This document shows, piece by piece, positions 27,344 through 39,777 of a stretch of DNA of 64,000 nt. The DNA lies in assembly GCA_963815535.1 (NCBI GenBank), contig CAWFGS010000001.1:248001-312000 (forward strand), written 5' to 3'. Both the position numbers and the translations under genes were made by a program. This stretch comes from CAWFGS01 sp963815535. Its GTDB lineage: Bacteria; Pseudomonadota; Alphaproteobacteria; Sphingomonadales; Sphingomonadaceae. Under the pieces are notes generated by a model. It ran no database searches. It saw only the letters and a list, made by a program, of their open reading frames with translations, and was not told where the DNA came from. Position 1 is the first letter of the stretch. Each line of letters starts with the position of its first letter.

Positions 27344-28285
27344 TTACGCAGGCTTCGACGTTCGCAGCCTGTGTTCCCGCCAGGTCACCAGCAGCCCCGA
27401 CGCCACGATCAACGGCGCGCCCAGCCACAGGGTGATCGGCGGAATGCGGTCGAACACGCTCCATCCGTAAAACGTCGCCCAGATCAGCGCGGTATAATCC
27501 ATGATGATGATCGTCGCCGCGCTGCCGTAACGCAGGCTGGCTGTCAGCGCGATCTGCGCCGCTGCGCCGCATAATGCCATCGCTGCGATGATCGCCCAGG
27601 TCTCGCCGTCATGCGCGCGCGCAACGAAGGGCATGGCCAACGCTGCCACCGGCGCAGTCAGCCCGGTGAACCAGAACACGATGGCATAAGGCGTTTCGGT
27701 GGTGTTCAAATCCTGTATCTGGATGGAGATCAACGCCACCAGAAACGCCGCAATCAGCCCGACGAACACGCCGAGCGGCAAAATTCCGTCCTCGCCGTCA
27801 TTCGAACCCCCGGCGCCCAGTTCCGGGATCATGACCAGCGTCACCCCGGCAAAGCCCAAACCGATCGCGGTCCAGCGATATGCGCCGATCCTGGTCTTGA
27901 ACAACACCATCGACAGCAGCACGGCGAACATCGGCGCTGTAAAACTGATGGTGGTCGCTTCCGCCAGCGGCAGCAACAGAACCGCTCCATAGACGAACCC
28001 CATACCCGTCAGCCCGTATGCCGCGCGACGTATATGGGCGGACATGCGCCGCGTTCGCACGGTGTGCAATTGGCCCATCGCGAACAGCATCCCGGCAATC
28101 AGCGGAAACGTAACCGCCTGACGCCAGAAAATCAGTTCGCCCAGATGAACGCCCCGGTCGCCGGCCAGTTTGACGAGCATTCCCATCGTTGCCAGCACGA
28201 ACGCGGTGAGCAATCGCAGGCCCAGCGCAAGTATCGGGCGAGGCCGGGCGATCGTTCCATCCATCGTCACGGCCATAGGTGGCAT
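27344..28285 (-). CDS. EamA family (DMT superfamily) transporter
   Basis: About 313 residues with ten membrane helices in two EamA halves (FVLATMGMLVKLAGDRGVHL ... ISFTAPMFAVLLSMVLF and FLVALISIQIQDL ... LRYGSAATIIIMDYTALIWA). An export or uptake permease of unknown substrate. The start MPPMAVTMDG (28285) is chosen over the upstream ATG at 28351, which would overlap the divergent gene; ATG 28276 and 28267 are also possible. Frame intact. Confidence 0.88.
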   Translation of the reverse strand: MPPMAVTMDGTIARPRPILALGLRLLTAFVLATMGMLVKLAGDRGVHLGELIFWRQAVTFPLIAGMLFAMGQLHTVRTRRMSAHIRRAAYGLTGMGFVYGAVLLLPLAEATTISFTAPMFAVLLSMVLFKTRIGAYRWTAIGLGFAGVTLVMIPELGAGGSNDGEDGILPLGVFVGLIAAFLVALISIQIQDLNTTETPYAIVFWFTGLTAPVAALAMPFVARAHDGETWAIIAAMALCGAAAQIALTASLRYGSAATIIIMDYTALIWATFYGWSVFDRIPPITLWLGAPLIVASGLLVTWREHRLRTSKPA

Positions 28286-28350
28286 GGACGCAATACGATA
28301 GTTGCGAATGGGGATGGGCCCAGCGTGAGGGAGCGGCGTAGGGGGCGGCA

Positions 28351-28593
28351 ATGCCGTTCTACCGCGAAACGATCGACCATCTGACCTTCGCCAGCGAAGC
28401 GGAGATCGTGGGCCTGTGGGGCATCGCCGCGCTGGTGATAGCGCTCATTGCCCTGATCGCGGAACGGCGCAGGCTGAAAAACATCAGAACCGGCACACCC
28501 GGCTGGGTTCCGTGGACCGGCATTTTCCTGACTGCGGCGGTGGTCGGCGCAATGCTGTTGATGTTGGCGCTGAAAGGTCTGGCTGCGGGTTAG
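28351..28593 (+). CDS. Small two-helix membrane protein
   Basis: 80 residues, two membrane helices (VGLWGIAALVIALIALIAE and TGIFLTAAVVGAMLLMLAL) joined by a basic loop. Family not recognised. Its stop overlaps the cpaF stop tail-to-tail by 4 bases, and it is divergent from the EamA transporter, so it is its own unit. Confidence 0.6.
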   Translation: MPFYRETIDHLTFASEAEIVGLWGIAALVIALIALIAERRRLKNIRTGTPGWVPWTGIFLTAAVVGAMLLMLALKGLAAG

Positions 28594-30140
28594 AGGCAAG
28601 CTTCCAGATAGGCTTGATCGAACCCGAACATGCGCGCTTTTTCCAGCGTGTAGGGGCGCAGGCCCGCCGGGCGGAATTCGCCGATGATCTTGCCGTCATC
28701 CGTTTCATCGAGATATTCGAACTTGAACAATTCCTGCGTCACGATCACGTCGCCTTCCATCCCGATCACTTCGGTGATGCCGGTGGTACGGCGCGAACCG
28801 TCGCGCAGGCGTTTGACCTGCACGATCAGATCGACCGATTCCGCGATCTGACGGCTGATGGCTTCCTTCGGGATCTTGATGTCGCCCATCAGGATCATGT
28901 TCTCCATCCGGCCCAGACACTCGCGCGCGGAGTTGGCGTGAAGCGTACACATCGATCCGTCATGGCCGGTGTTCATGGCGGCAAGCAGATCGAAACATTC
29001 CGCGCCGCGAATTTCACCAAGGATGATACGGTCGGGCCGCATACGCAGGGCGTTCTTCACCAGATCGCCGATGGTGATCGCGCCTTGCCCTTCCAGGTTC
29101 GGGGGGCGCGTTTCCAGCGGCAGCCAATGCGGCTGTTGCAAACGCAGTTCCGCCGCATCCTCGATCGTCAGCACGCGTTCGCCCGGATCGATCATTTTCG
29201 ACAGGGCGTTCAGCATGGTCGTTTTGCCCGAACCCGTACCGCCGGAAATCACCACATTCATCCGGCACGCGCCGGCGATCTTCAGCGCGGTCGCCATCTT
29301 GTCGCTCATGGACCCGAAATCCTTGAGCATGTCGATCGTGATCGGTTTTTCGGAGAACTTACGAATGGATAACGCCGTTCCTCGCAGGGACAATGGCGGC
29401 ACGATCACGTTGACGCGGCTGCCGTCCTTCAACCGGGCATCGGCCAGCGGCGTGGTCTGATCGACACGGCGGCCGACCTGGTTCACGATGCGCTGCGCGA
29501 TCTGGAACAGATGCTGTTCGTCGCGGAACCGGATCGGCGCAACGACCAGCTTGCCGCCTTTTTCGATGTAAGTCTGGTCGGGGCCGTTGACCATGATGTC
29601 CGAAATGTCCGGATCGGACAGCAATTCTTCCAACGGGCCGAAGCCCAGCAATTCGTCGATCAAAACCTTTTCCAGCGCGAATTGTTCGCGGCGGTTCAGG
29701 GTGATTTTCAGTTCGGCCAGAACTTCCAGGATGATGGGACGGAACTCTTCCGACAGTTCCTCTTTCGACAGGGTCGCGGCCGCTTCGGGATCGACGCGTT
29801 CCAGCAGGCGGGGCAGCACCTGTTCCTTGATCTTGTGGACGCTGGCTTCGAAACCGGTTGCCTCCACCGGGCCTTCCATGACGGCATTCGCGCGGTCGGA
29901 CAGGCGGGACATGGCATCGTCCTTGCCCGGTGCGGGGCCGGATGTGGCGGGCAGGTCGCCTTCGCCCGGCAAAGGCGGGAATTGTTCGCCGCCGGGCGGC
30001 AGGGGTTCGTCGTCGGCCGGTTTGGAACCGCCCCCGCTTGCGCCATTGCCACCCCCGCGCATGGGTTTGGCCACACCGAACGAGGGGCGGGCGCCGGGCT
30101 TCATGCCACCGGCCCCGTTCTTACGTCCAAAAGCGCTCAT
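28590..30140 (-). CDS. cpaF: Type II/IV secretion ATPase CpaF/TadA
   Basis: 516 residues, intact. N-terminal 75 residues are Gly/Pro-rich and disordered. Then the CpaF domain: DELLGFGPLEELLSDPDISD, DIMVNGPDQTYIEKGGKL, GSRVNVIVPPLSLRG, Walker A VISGGTGSGKTTML (around residue 300), ERVLTIEDAAELRL (Asp box), LRMRPDRIILGEIRGAE (Walker B) and the His box MCTLHANSARECLGRM. It powers Tad/Flp pilus assembly. No other tad/cpa gene is in the window, so it is either at the edge of a dispersed cluster or an orphan. Confidence 0.93.
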   Translation of the reverse strand: MSAFGRKNGAGGMKPGARPSFGVAKPMRGGGNGASGGGSKPADDEPLPPGGEQFPPLPGEGDLPATSGPAPGKDDAMSRLSDRANAVMEGPVEATGFEASVHKIKEQVLPRLLERVDPEAAATLSKEELSEEFRPIILEVLAELKITLNRREQFALEKVLIDELLGFGPLEELLSDPDISDIMVNGPDQTYIEKGGKLVVAPIRFRDEQHLFQIAQRIVNQVGRRVDQTTPLADARLKDGSRVNVIVPPLSLRGTALSIRKFSEKPITIDMLKDFGSMSDKMATALKIAGACRMNVVISGGTGSGKTTMLNALSKMIDPGERVLTIEDAAELRLQQPHWLPLETRPPNLEGQGAITIGDLVKNALRMRPDRIILGEIRGAECFDLLAAMNTGHDGSMCTLHANSARECLGRMENMILMGDIKIPKEAISRQIAESVDLIVQVKRLRDGSRRTTGITEVIGMEGDVIVTQELFKFEYLDETDDGKIIGEFRPAGLRPYTLEKARMFGFDQAYLEACL

Positions 30141-30398
30141 CGATAATCCCCTGGGGTAGCGTCAATTCAAGTGTCGGCCATCCGCGAAACATCGCAAAAA
30201 CGGCCTTTCGTGAAATGGTGAATAAGTCGGAAACCTTATTTTTATGCTAACAAACTTATCGGTGGGTACGGCGGGGCGATGCGACCATCATCGCTGGGGA
30301 TGACTTTACGAAGCGGCAAGCTATATCGCGCATGGAACACCGGCGCGCCGCATTCCCGCGCGTGCGCGCCATTGCTATGATGAAGGACACCACCGGCC

Positions 30399-32234
<1,836 letters not shown>

Positions 32235-32328
32235 TCTTCCTGATGCAGCGCAAAGCTAGGTCGACATAGCGAGTTAAAAACGCGTGATATTTTACCCCGC
32301 GCTAACCTTTTATCGGTAGCGAAACCGG

Positions 32329-34689
32329 GTGACCGATACCCAGCCCGATCTGCCCAGCCTGACCTCGCCGATACCCATTTCGACGCTGATCGGCGTGACC
32401 GATCCTGCCGTGGGCGAATGGAACAAACTGCGTGGTTTGCAATACCGCCCAATGATGCGCGCATCCCTGGCGATTGCCGTCTTGCACTTCCTGGGCGCGA
32501 TATATGCGATATACCTGTTGAACGGGTCCGGCCAAAGCGCCGCGATCACGGCGTGGGCGGTGGCGCTGTTATGCGCCCTGGCCGCGCAGCTAAGGGCCAC
32601 CGCTCAATTAAGCTCTGCCGACAGTCGCAGGATCACCAAACGGGATTTCTACATTCAGGCCACGTGGACCGCCTTGCCGGGTTTGATCTGGGCGGTGGCC
32701 CTGATTCTGTTCGGAACGCAGGCCGCCGCGATCGACCAGCAGGCGTTGACAAGTGTGGCTGCGGCGCTGGTGCTGGCATCGGCGCTGCTGTTGTCGCCGA
32801 CGCCGTTCGGAACGCTGCTGTTCGCGCTCGTGGTCGGTTTCGGCGGAGTTATCGGCCTGTCGCTCACTGGCCAATTCGCGCCTGCTTTGCAGATGATCGT
32901 CTGTTGCATCGTCGCCGCCGTCGGCACGATCGAGGGCGCGCGCAATCATTTGATCGCACAGATTGCCAAATCCGGTTTTGCGGAGAAGAAAGAAGTCGTG
33001 TCGCTCCTGCTGCGTGAGTTCGAAGAGAACGAAGCCGATTGGCTGTGGCAGATCGACACCGCCCGGCTGGTGCGCGCCGCATCGCCGCGTTTCGCCTATG
33101 CGTTGGGGCTGGAGGATGTCGAGGCGGAAGGGCAATCCCTGATGAAACTGATTTCCGGCGAAGCGTGGGAAACCGGGCAATTCCCGGCCAGCCTGCATGA
33201 TCTGTCCGAACGGCTGAAACACCGCGACAGTTTTTCCAATCTTACCGTACAGGTGTCGGTCGCCGGGCGGGTTCGTTGGTGGGAACTGTCGGGCACGCCG
33301 ATGTTCGACGATGCCGATCGCTACATCGGCTATCGCGGCGTCGGATCGGATGTGACTGTGGAACGCCAGTCCAGCGAGAAGATCGCCCACATGGCGCGGT
33401 ACGACACTCTGACGGCGCTGCCGAACAGGCTGATGGTGCATGAAGCGCTGACGGCGGCGAGAGACTATGCCGCGCAATGGCGGACACGCTCCGCCTTTTT
33501 GATGATCGACCTCGACCGTTTCAAGGCAGTAAACGATTCACTGGGGCATCAGGTGGGGGATCAACTGCTCAGCCAGGTGGCGGCGCGCTTGCAAAGTCTG
33601 ATGACCGACAACGAAACGTGCGGCCGGTTGGGCGGGGACGAGTTCGCCGTCGTCATCCGCGATGCCAGTCGTAAGGCGCATGTCGAGCAAGTGGCCCGTG
33701 CCGTAATCCGGAAACTGTCGGAACCCTACATCGTCAGCCAACATACGTTGTATATCGGGGCCAGCGTCGGATCCGCCGTTTGCCCGCGCGACGGGGAGAG
33801 CGTGGAGGAAATCATGCGGAACGCCGATCTGGCGCTGTACCGGGCGAAGGCCGATGGCGGCAGCGAGCATTTCGCGTACGAACATTCGCTGCACGAACAG
33901 GCGGAAGAACGACGGCAGCTGGAAGTTTCGTTGCGCTCTGCCCTCGAACGCGATGAATTTCTGCTTCATTATCAACCGGTCGTCGATTCCAATAATGGCG
34001 GGCTGGTGAGTTTCGAGGCACTGGTGCGTTGGCAAAGCCGTGATCACGGTTTCGTGCGACCGGACAAATTCATTGCGATCGCCGAAGAAACGCGCCTGAT
34101 CGTGCCGATCGGAACCTGGGTGCTGGAACGCGCCTGCCGCGAGGCGATGCGCTGGCCCGGCCACGTGAAGATCAACGTAAACGTGTCGCCCGAACAATTG
34201 CTGGAGCCCGGTTTCAGCGATGTGGTCGTCCGCACGCTCGCCAACACCGGTCTGGCACCGCACCGGCTGGAAATCGAAGTTACCGAAAGCATTTTCATGC
34301 GCGATGCCAAGATCGCGGGGGCTGCGCTGGAACGGATCATGGCGCTGGGCTGCAGCGTGGCGCTTGACGATTTTGGAACCGGTTACTCCTCGCTCGGCTA
34401 TATCAGGCAGTTGCAATTCTCGACAATAAAGATCGATCGTACATTCGTTCAGGGTGCGGCGCAGAAAAGCGCGGAAAGCATCGCCATCATCCGCGCCGTG
34501 GTCGCCATGGCGGAAAGCCTTGGCATGACGACGACGGCGGAAGGGGTGGAAACGGCGGATGAGGCGGTGATGATCCGCGATATGGGCTGCAACAAGATTC
34601 AGGGATATTATTTCGGGCGGCCGATGCCGGACAATGAAGTCATGGACCTGTTCGCCGCCCCGCCGGAACCTGTAAAACTGCGCGCTTGA
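32329..34689 (+). CDS. Cyclic-di-GMP signalling protein: membrane, PAS, GGDEF and EAL domains
   Basis: 786 residues, intact, GTG start. Five or six membrane helices (about 45-205), a PAS-like sensor (about 230-345, ending VGSDVTVERQ), GGDEF domain with GRLGGDEFAVVIRD (GGDEF at 435) and EAL domain with SFEALVRWQ (EAL at 563), NVNVSPEQL, EVTES, LDDFGTGYSS and TAEGVE. Catalytic motifs of both domains are preserved, so it may be bifunctional in c-di-GMP turnover, with the membrane/PAS part as sensor. No upstream in-frame ATG suits; GTG at 32329 follows an AT-rich 90-bp spacer after glmS. Confidence 0.93.
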   Translation: MTDTQPDLPSLTSPIPISTLIGVTDPAVGEWNKLRGLQYRPMMRASLAIAVLHFLGAIYAIYLLNGSGQSAAITAWAVALLCALAAQLRATAQLSSADSRRITKRDFYIQATWTALPGLIWAVALILFGTQAAAIDQQALTSVAAALVLASALLLSPTPFGTLLFALVVGFGGVIGLSLTGQFAPALQMIVCCIVAAVGTIEGARNHLIAQIAKSGFAEKKEVVSLLLREFEENEADWLWQIDTARLVRAASPRFAYALGLEDVEAEGQSLMKLISGEAWETGQFPASLHDLSERLKHRDSFSNLTVQVSVAGRVRWWELSGTPMFDDADRYIGYRGVGSDVTVERQSSEKIAHMARYDTLTALPNRLMVHEALTAARDYAAQWRTRSAFLMIDLDRFKAVNDSLGHQVGDQLLSQVAARLQSLMTDNETCGRLGGDEFAVVIRDASRKAHVEQVARAVIRKLSEPYIVSQHTLYIGASVGSAVCPRDGESVEEIMRNADLALYRAKADGGSEHFAYEHSLHEQAEERRQLEVSLRSALERDEFLLHYQPVVDSNNGGLVSFEALVRWQSRDHGFVRPDKFIAIAEETRLIVPIGTWVLERACREAMRWPGHVKINVNVSPEQLLEPGFSDVVVRTLANTGLAPHRLEIEVTESIFMRDAKIAGAALERIMALGCSVALDDFGTGYSSLGYIRQLQFSTIKIDRTFVQGAAQKSAESIAIIRAVVAMAESLGMTTTAEGVETADEAVMIRDMGCNKIQGYYFGRPMPDNEVMDLFAAPPEPVKLRA

Positions 34690-34705
34690 TACCGGATGGA
34701 ACCGG

Positions 34706-35383
34706 TCAGGCGTCGGTCAGCGCGCCCAGGACATTTTCGAACAACGCGGCCCCGTCCGTGCCGCCATGCGCCGCATCGACCGCACGTTCCGGGTGCGGCA
34801 TCATGCCCATGACATTGCCGCGTTCGTTCAATATGCCGGCGATCCCGCGGCTGGAACCGTTGACATTGTCGGTATAGCGAAACGCGACGCGGTCGCTTTC
34901 TTCCAATGTGTTCAATGTCGTGTCGTCGGCAAAGTAATTTCCATCATGATGGGCAACGGGAATGTCGATAGGCCGCGCGCGGTCATACCCCTTCGTGAAA
35001 AGCGAAGATGTATTCGCGACGGACAACCGCGCCGTACGGCAGATGAAGTCCTGACCTGCATTTCGCAGCAATGCACCGGGCAGCAGGCCGGTTTCAGTCA
35101 ACACTTGGAAACCATTGCAGACGCCCAATACGGCCACGCCCCGGTCCGCCGCCGCAACGACCGCGCGCATAATCGGGCTGCGGGCCGCCATCGCCCCGGA
35201 ACGCAAATAGTCGCCGTAGGAAAATCCGCCGGGTAGCGCGATGAAATCGAGGTCTGCGGGCAGTTCCGCGTCGCCATGCCAAACCCGGATCGGCGGGACG
35301 CCGCCGACGCGCTCGATCGCCACCGCCATATCGCGATCGCAATTCGAACCGGGAAAGGTGATGACGGCAGCGCGAAATCCCAT
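34706..35383 (-). CDS. purQ: Phosphoribosylformylglycinamidine synthase, glutaminase subunit
   Basis: 225 residues, intact. Glutamine amidotransferase of the PurSQL complex (fourth step of purine synthesis). AAVITFPGSNCDRDM at the N-terminus, nucleophile in VLGVCNGFQVLTE, catalytic His/Glu in MMPHPERAVD, and VAHHDGNYFAD typical of the small-type PurQ. Starts 3 bases after purS, so the two are co-translated. purL is not in the window. Confidence 0.95.
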   Translation of the reverse strand: MGFRAAVITFPGSNCDRDMAVAIERVGGVPPIRVWHGDAELPADLDFIALPGGFSYGDYLRSGAMAARSPIMRAVVAAADRGVAVLGVCNGFQVLTETGLLPGALLRNAGQDFICRTARLSVANTSSLFTKGYDRARPIDIPVAHHDGNYFADDTTLNTLEESDRVAFRYTDNVNGSSRGIAGILNERGNVMGMMPHPERAVDAAHGGTDGAALFENVLGALTDA

Positions 35384-35386
35384 CGC

Positions 35387-35617
35387 TCAGGACTTTTCGA
35401 TCGTATAATCTTCGATAACCGGATTGGCGAGCAGCCGGCGGCACATATCGTCCAACCGTTCGTCACCGATGTCATCCGCAACGTCCAGTTCGATCAGCCG
35501 CCCGATCCGCACATCTTCCACCCCGGCAAAACCCAGTCCATCCAGCGCATGGTGCACGGCGCGCCCCTGCGGATCGAGCACGCCGGGTTTCAGACTGACA
35601 TGGATACGCACTTTCAT
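35387..35617 (-). CDS. purS: Phosphoribosylformylglycinamidine synthase, PurS subunit
   Basis: 76 residues, intact. KVRIHVSLKPGVLDPQGRAV and DVRIGRLIELDV are diagnostic for the small bridging subunit that couples PurQ and PurL. Located 3 bases upstream of purQ. Downstream of the M16 peptidase gene (87-bp gap), in the same direction as purC. Confidence 0.95.
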   Translation of the reverse strand: MKVRIHVSLKPGVLDPQGRAVHHALDGLGFAGVEDVRIGRLIELDVADDIGDERLDDMCRRLLANPVIEDYTIEKS

Positions 35618-35704
35618 ATTGCGGTGTGTTCCTTCGCTATCGACTGCACCGCCATGGCGATGGGCGCGCGCTGCGGCAAGGGCGGGGCGGCGTAATCCGC
35701 AATC

Positions 35705-38591
35705 TTATTCATCGACGGTCGCCGCAGGCAAGGCGCGCAGTTCGACGGCGCGATCGGGATCGAGATATTCGCGCGCCAGTTCCTGCAACCTGCCCCCGGT
35801 AATGGCCAGATAACGATCGCGGATTTCGTCGAAGCGGCGCAGTTCTGGCGACCGGGTCTGCGCGCGTTCGATCAGATTCAGCCAGCCGCCATTGGTCTTG
35901 AGGCGATTGTTCAGCGATTCAAGCACGGGCTGACGTGCGCGTTGCAACAGGTCGGCGTTGGGTGCGGTCGCAATCAGATCCGCAACGACGGATCGCATGG
36001 CGGTCGCGAGCCGGATCTGTCTGACCGACATCGACTGCGGCGGTCATCGCGAACGTGCCGTAACCGCGATAGGTATCGCTCGCATCGCTGCCGACGCTGG
36101 GGGAATAGCTTTGCCCCAATTCCTCGCGCAATGTGTCGGTCAGCCGCAGGCGCACCACGCGGGCGAGCAGGTTGAGGGCGGAGGTCCGCTCCCAATCGCT
36201 ATCGTCCGCAGTCGGCCAGATCAGCTGCACGATGGCCTGATCGGGTTCGCCGGAATGCGGCACGATGCGACGCGTTCGATCATCGGTAAAGCTACGCTCG
36301 CGCCCGTCGGCGTAAGGGCGGAATACGTCTTCGCGTTCGGGCAAGGCTCCGAATGTCCGTGCGACGTCGCTGATAATCGCGTCTTCGTCGATATCGCCGA
36401 CGATCGCGATCTCGATCGCTCCATTCGCCAGCCGGTCGCCGATGGCATTTTCGCAGCACGCCGTAATTCAGCGCCGCCATATCGCCGATCGGCGCGCGCA
36501 CGAACCGTGGATCGTTATCCGATAGAATGGCCCCGCGCGCTTCGCTCAACGCGCTGCCCGGTGTTTTGCCGAGGCGGGCATAGAAATCGGGCAGACCCGC
36601 ACGCCAGGCGCTCAACGCTTCTTCGCGGTATCCTGGATCGGTGACGAACGCGGTCAGCAACTGCAACTGAAGGGCGACGTCGTCCGGATTGGTCGTCGCG
36701 CCGCTGACGAAGACATCGTCGTCCGCGCCGAAACTGCCGCCAATCGTCCGCCCGGCCAATACCGATTGCAATTCGTCGCGACTGTGCCGACCCAATCCGC
36801 CCGCCGTCAGCAAACCTGACAGTGTGGTGGCGTAGGGATCTTCCGCCGTGTTCAGCATCCGCCCGCCATCTATCGCGACACGGATCGCAATTTGCCCTTC
36901 GACAAGCTCCGTGCGTTTCAGGTTCAGGCGGACATTGTTCGCGAACCGAACGGTGCGGATGGCGAACAGATCGGTTACCGCATCATCGACGACTTCGCCT
37001 GCCGGACCGAAATCGTCATACGCGAACTCGACTGTCGATCGGTCCGATGGCGGTGCGACGGGCGCCGATAAGGCAGCAGCGACCGCATCGCGCAATGCCC
37101 GCTCCCCGCCGTTTGGCGCAGCCTTGCCGGTAAAGCGGATCAGCGGATCGCCGAGTTCGACGCCGTCCGCGCGAAATGCCGCCAGCACGGTGGCGGGGGT
37201 AATAGCGTCCGCAAATGCGTCGAACCAACCAAGTGTTTCGTCCGGGCCGATGGGGACGGCAACTTCGCGTGCGATGGTGTTGGCCGTACCTGCCAACGCG
37301 CCGTTCGATCGCGTGTCTTTGCGCGCCACGGCATTGAGCAAGGACGAACGGACATTCGCCACCGCCTCTGCGATTTCCGCTGTTTGAAACCCGTATTGCC
37401 GCGCGCGGCGAACCTCGGCAATGCCGCGCGGCCAGGGCGGTCGGCCATTGCCCCTCCTCGCTGGTGACCGTCAGACTTGTCGTGCGCGCCAGTTCGAAGA
37501 AATCGCTGACATCGTATCGCACGCCGCGAAATGGGGGTTCGCCCGACCGCAGCAGGCGCTGCAGGCGGCGGCCCGAAGACAGCATTGCCGATATTGACCA
37601 ACAGGGCGTTCCGGCGATTGGCAAGCGTATCGGGCAGATCGCGATAGGGGGCGGATTGCTGCAGCTGAACCGTTTCCGTCAGCGCCGGGTCGAGGTAGAT
37701 ATCGACTGCGCTTCGACGGCCGATCTCGATCGGTCCGGGACTGGGTTGATCGGGGGAGGGTGTCGGCTCCCAATCGGCGAACCGGGCGCGTATGGCGTCT
37801 TCCATTGCGGCGGGTTCGAAATCGCCGATGATGGTCACCACGGTATCGGCGGGTACATATTCCCGCGCCCAGAATGATTGCAGGCCCGCTGCATCCGCTG
37901 CGTTCAGGCTATCGATCGTGCCGATCGGCAGGCGTCTGGCCAATCGCGCATCGGGATAGGCGAATTCCAGCGCATCGGCGGTGTTCTTCAGCGAATAGGT
38001 GTTGCGCGTGCGGCGTTCAGCCAGAATTACGCCGCGCTCCCGGTCCACGGCTGCGGGGTCGAACGTCAGTTCGCTGGCGGTTTCGCGCATCAGCATCAGC
38101 GCCGTGTCGAGCAAGGCGGGGTCTGCGCGCGGCAGGTTCAGGCGGTATTCGGTCCGTTCGAACCCCGTGGATGCATTGGTGTCTGCGCCGAAAGCCAGTC
38201 CCTCCCGCTCCAGTATCCGGACCATTTCCCCTTCCGGCACGTTGGTCGATCCGTTGAACGCCATATGTTCGACATAATGGGCAAAACCGCGTTCGTCATC
38301 ACGTTCGTCCAGCGATCCCGCGCCGATCTGCATGCGGACGATGGCGGTCTGTTCGGGGCGATCGTTGCGCCGGATGATGTAGCGCAGGCCGTTGGGCAGC
38401 TTGCCGAAATGCCATTCGGCTTCGGGTGTGAATTCGCTGTCTTCCAGGTCCCAGTCCTGCGCGACCCAGCCCGCCGGTCCATCCGGTGGCGGAGCGGTTT
38501 CGCTCCCGTCTTGCGCCAGTGCGGCGCAAGACAACAACAGCGCAGGGCAAGCCAGCAAAAGCCGCACTCTACCGGGAAACAACGCTTGCAC
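35705..38591 (-). CDS. M16 family zinc metallopeptidase, secreted (frameshifted)
   Basis: About 960 residues, two M16 halves. A signal peptide (residues 1-26, ending ALAQD) sends it to the periplasm. HXXEH zinc motif in RGFAHYVEHMAFNGSTN near residue 95 and the downstream ILAERRTRN segment. The C-terminal half has VRLNLKRTELVEGQIAI and LREELGQSYSPSVGSDASD. Breaks near 37575, 37430, 36450 and 36025, all continuing in other frames. Starts with GTG 38591, 18 bases after the purC stop, so it is probably co-transcribed with purC and purSQ. Insulinase-like oligopeptidase; substrate unknown. Confidence 0.87.
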
Positions 38592-38608
38592 TGCCGGTTA
38601 CGCCGCAA

Positions 38609-39413
38609 TCATTTCTTCGGTTTCCCGCCACCGCGCAGACGGTTGCGATGGCTGGACATATCCAGCACTTCGCCCGGCGCGTTGTCTTCGTTGTTGAGCA
38701 AACCCAGACGGCGCGCAACTTCCTGATAGGCTTCCTCCTCACCGCCCAGATCGCGACGGAACCGGTCCTTGTCGAGCTTTTCCCCGGTGGTCAAATCCCA
38801 CAGGCGGCAACTGTCCGGGACTGATTTCGTCGGCCAGAATGATGCGACTGAAATCTCCATCGTAGATGCGCCCGAATTCCAGTTTGAAATCGACCAGCCG
38901 GATGTTGATCGCAGCGAACATTCCGACCATGAAATCGTTGACGCGGATCGCCATGCTGGCAATGTCCTGCATCTCTTCGTGGTTGGCCCAGCCGAAGCAG
39001 GCGATGTGTTCTTCGCCGACCAGCGGATCGCCCAGCGCATCGTCCTTGTAGCAATATTCGATCAGGGTGTGGGGCAGTTGTTCCCCTTCTTCGATGCCCA
39101 GTCGCTTGCTGAGCGACCCCGCCGCGGTGTTGCGGACGATTACCTCGATCGGGACGATTTCCACCTGACGCACCAATTGTTCGCGCATGTTCAGGCGGCG
39201 GATGAAATGGGTCGGGATGCCGATATGGGCAGGCGGGTGAAGACGAATTCGCGAAATGCGGTTGTTGATCACGCCCTTGCCGTTGATCGTCCCTTTCTTC
39301 TGGGCGTTGAAGGCGGTCGCGTCATCCTTGAAATACTGGATGATCGTGCCGGGTTCCGGCCCTTCATACAGGATCTTGGCCTTGCCTTCGTAGATCTGGC
39401 GGCGACGGGACAT
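38609..39413 (-). CDS. purC: SAICAR synthetase (frameshifted)
   Basis: About 265 residues. Condenses CAIR with aspartate in purine synthesis. Motifs: RRQIYEGKAKILYEG, YFKDDATAFNAQKK, ILADEISPD-type region (here RIILADEISPG then PDSCRLWD after the break), and SLSKRLGIEEG plus VDFKLEFGR. Compensating shifts near 39210-39240 (expected SEFVFTRL) and one break near 38815. Start ATG 39411-39413. It is the first purine gene of purC-M16-purS-purQ. Confidence 0.93.
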
Positions 39414-39509
39414 CGGCGGTAATCCTGTTGGTGTATGGCGTGAGAGCGCTGTATCGTGCGCCCGAAGCAATGGCAATTCACCTGCAATGGTATCGGGATC
39501 AAATCCGCA

Positions 39510-39770
39510 ATGGCGGTGAACACCATCGCCCCTTTGGAACCGTTTATCGCGATCTGCGCTTCGTCCGCCGGTACGCCCGCGAACGCGCCGGCTGTCGATG
39601 CAATTGCAAGGGGCGACGATACGCGTGGCGATCGGATTATGGCGCAAATGAAGGACGTGCGGGATGGCACGAATTTGCAACTGTCCGATGATATTTCGGC
39701 GTTGCTGAATGGACCGAGCATCCGGGTCGCAGCCATGCGGCGGATCGACGCCGAACCGGCTACTCAATAA
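39510..39770 (+). CDS. Possible small hypothetical protein
   Basis: 86 residues from ATG 39510: MAVNTIAPLEPFIAIC near the start and SDDISALLNGPSIRVAAM near the end. Codon use resembles neighbours, but I recognise no family and the ribosome binding site is weak. It lies in the 364-bp space between purC (divergent) and tRNA-Phe. Could also be non-coding. The rest of that space shows nothing else. Confidence 0.3.
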   Translation: MAVNTIAPLEPFIAICASSAGTPANAPAVDAIARGDDTRGDRIMAQMKDVRDGTNLQLSDDISALLNGPSIRVAAMRRIDAEPATQ

Positions 39771-39777
39771 AAGGAAA

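Noticed and set aside
30141..30398. glmS ribozyme in the glmS leader
   Set aside because: No matching core is visible, and the ribozyme is known from Gram-positive bacteria.
32268..32325. Possible CtrA site before the GGDEF-EAL gene
   Set aside because: TTAA occurs, but the second half (TTAA after 7 bases) is missing.
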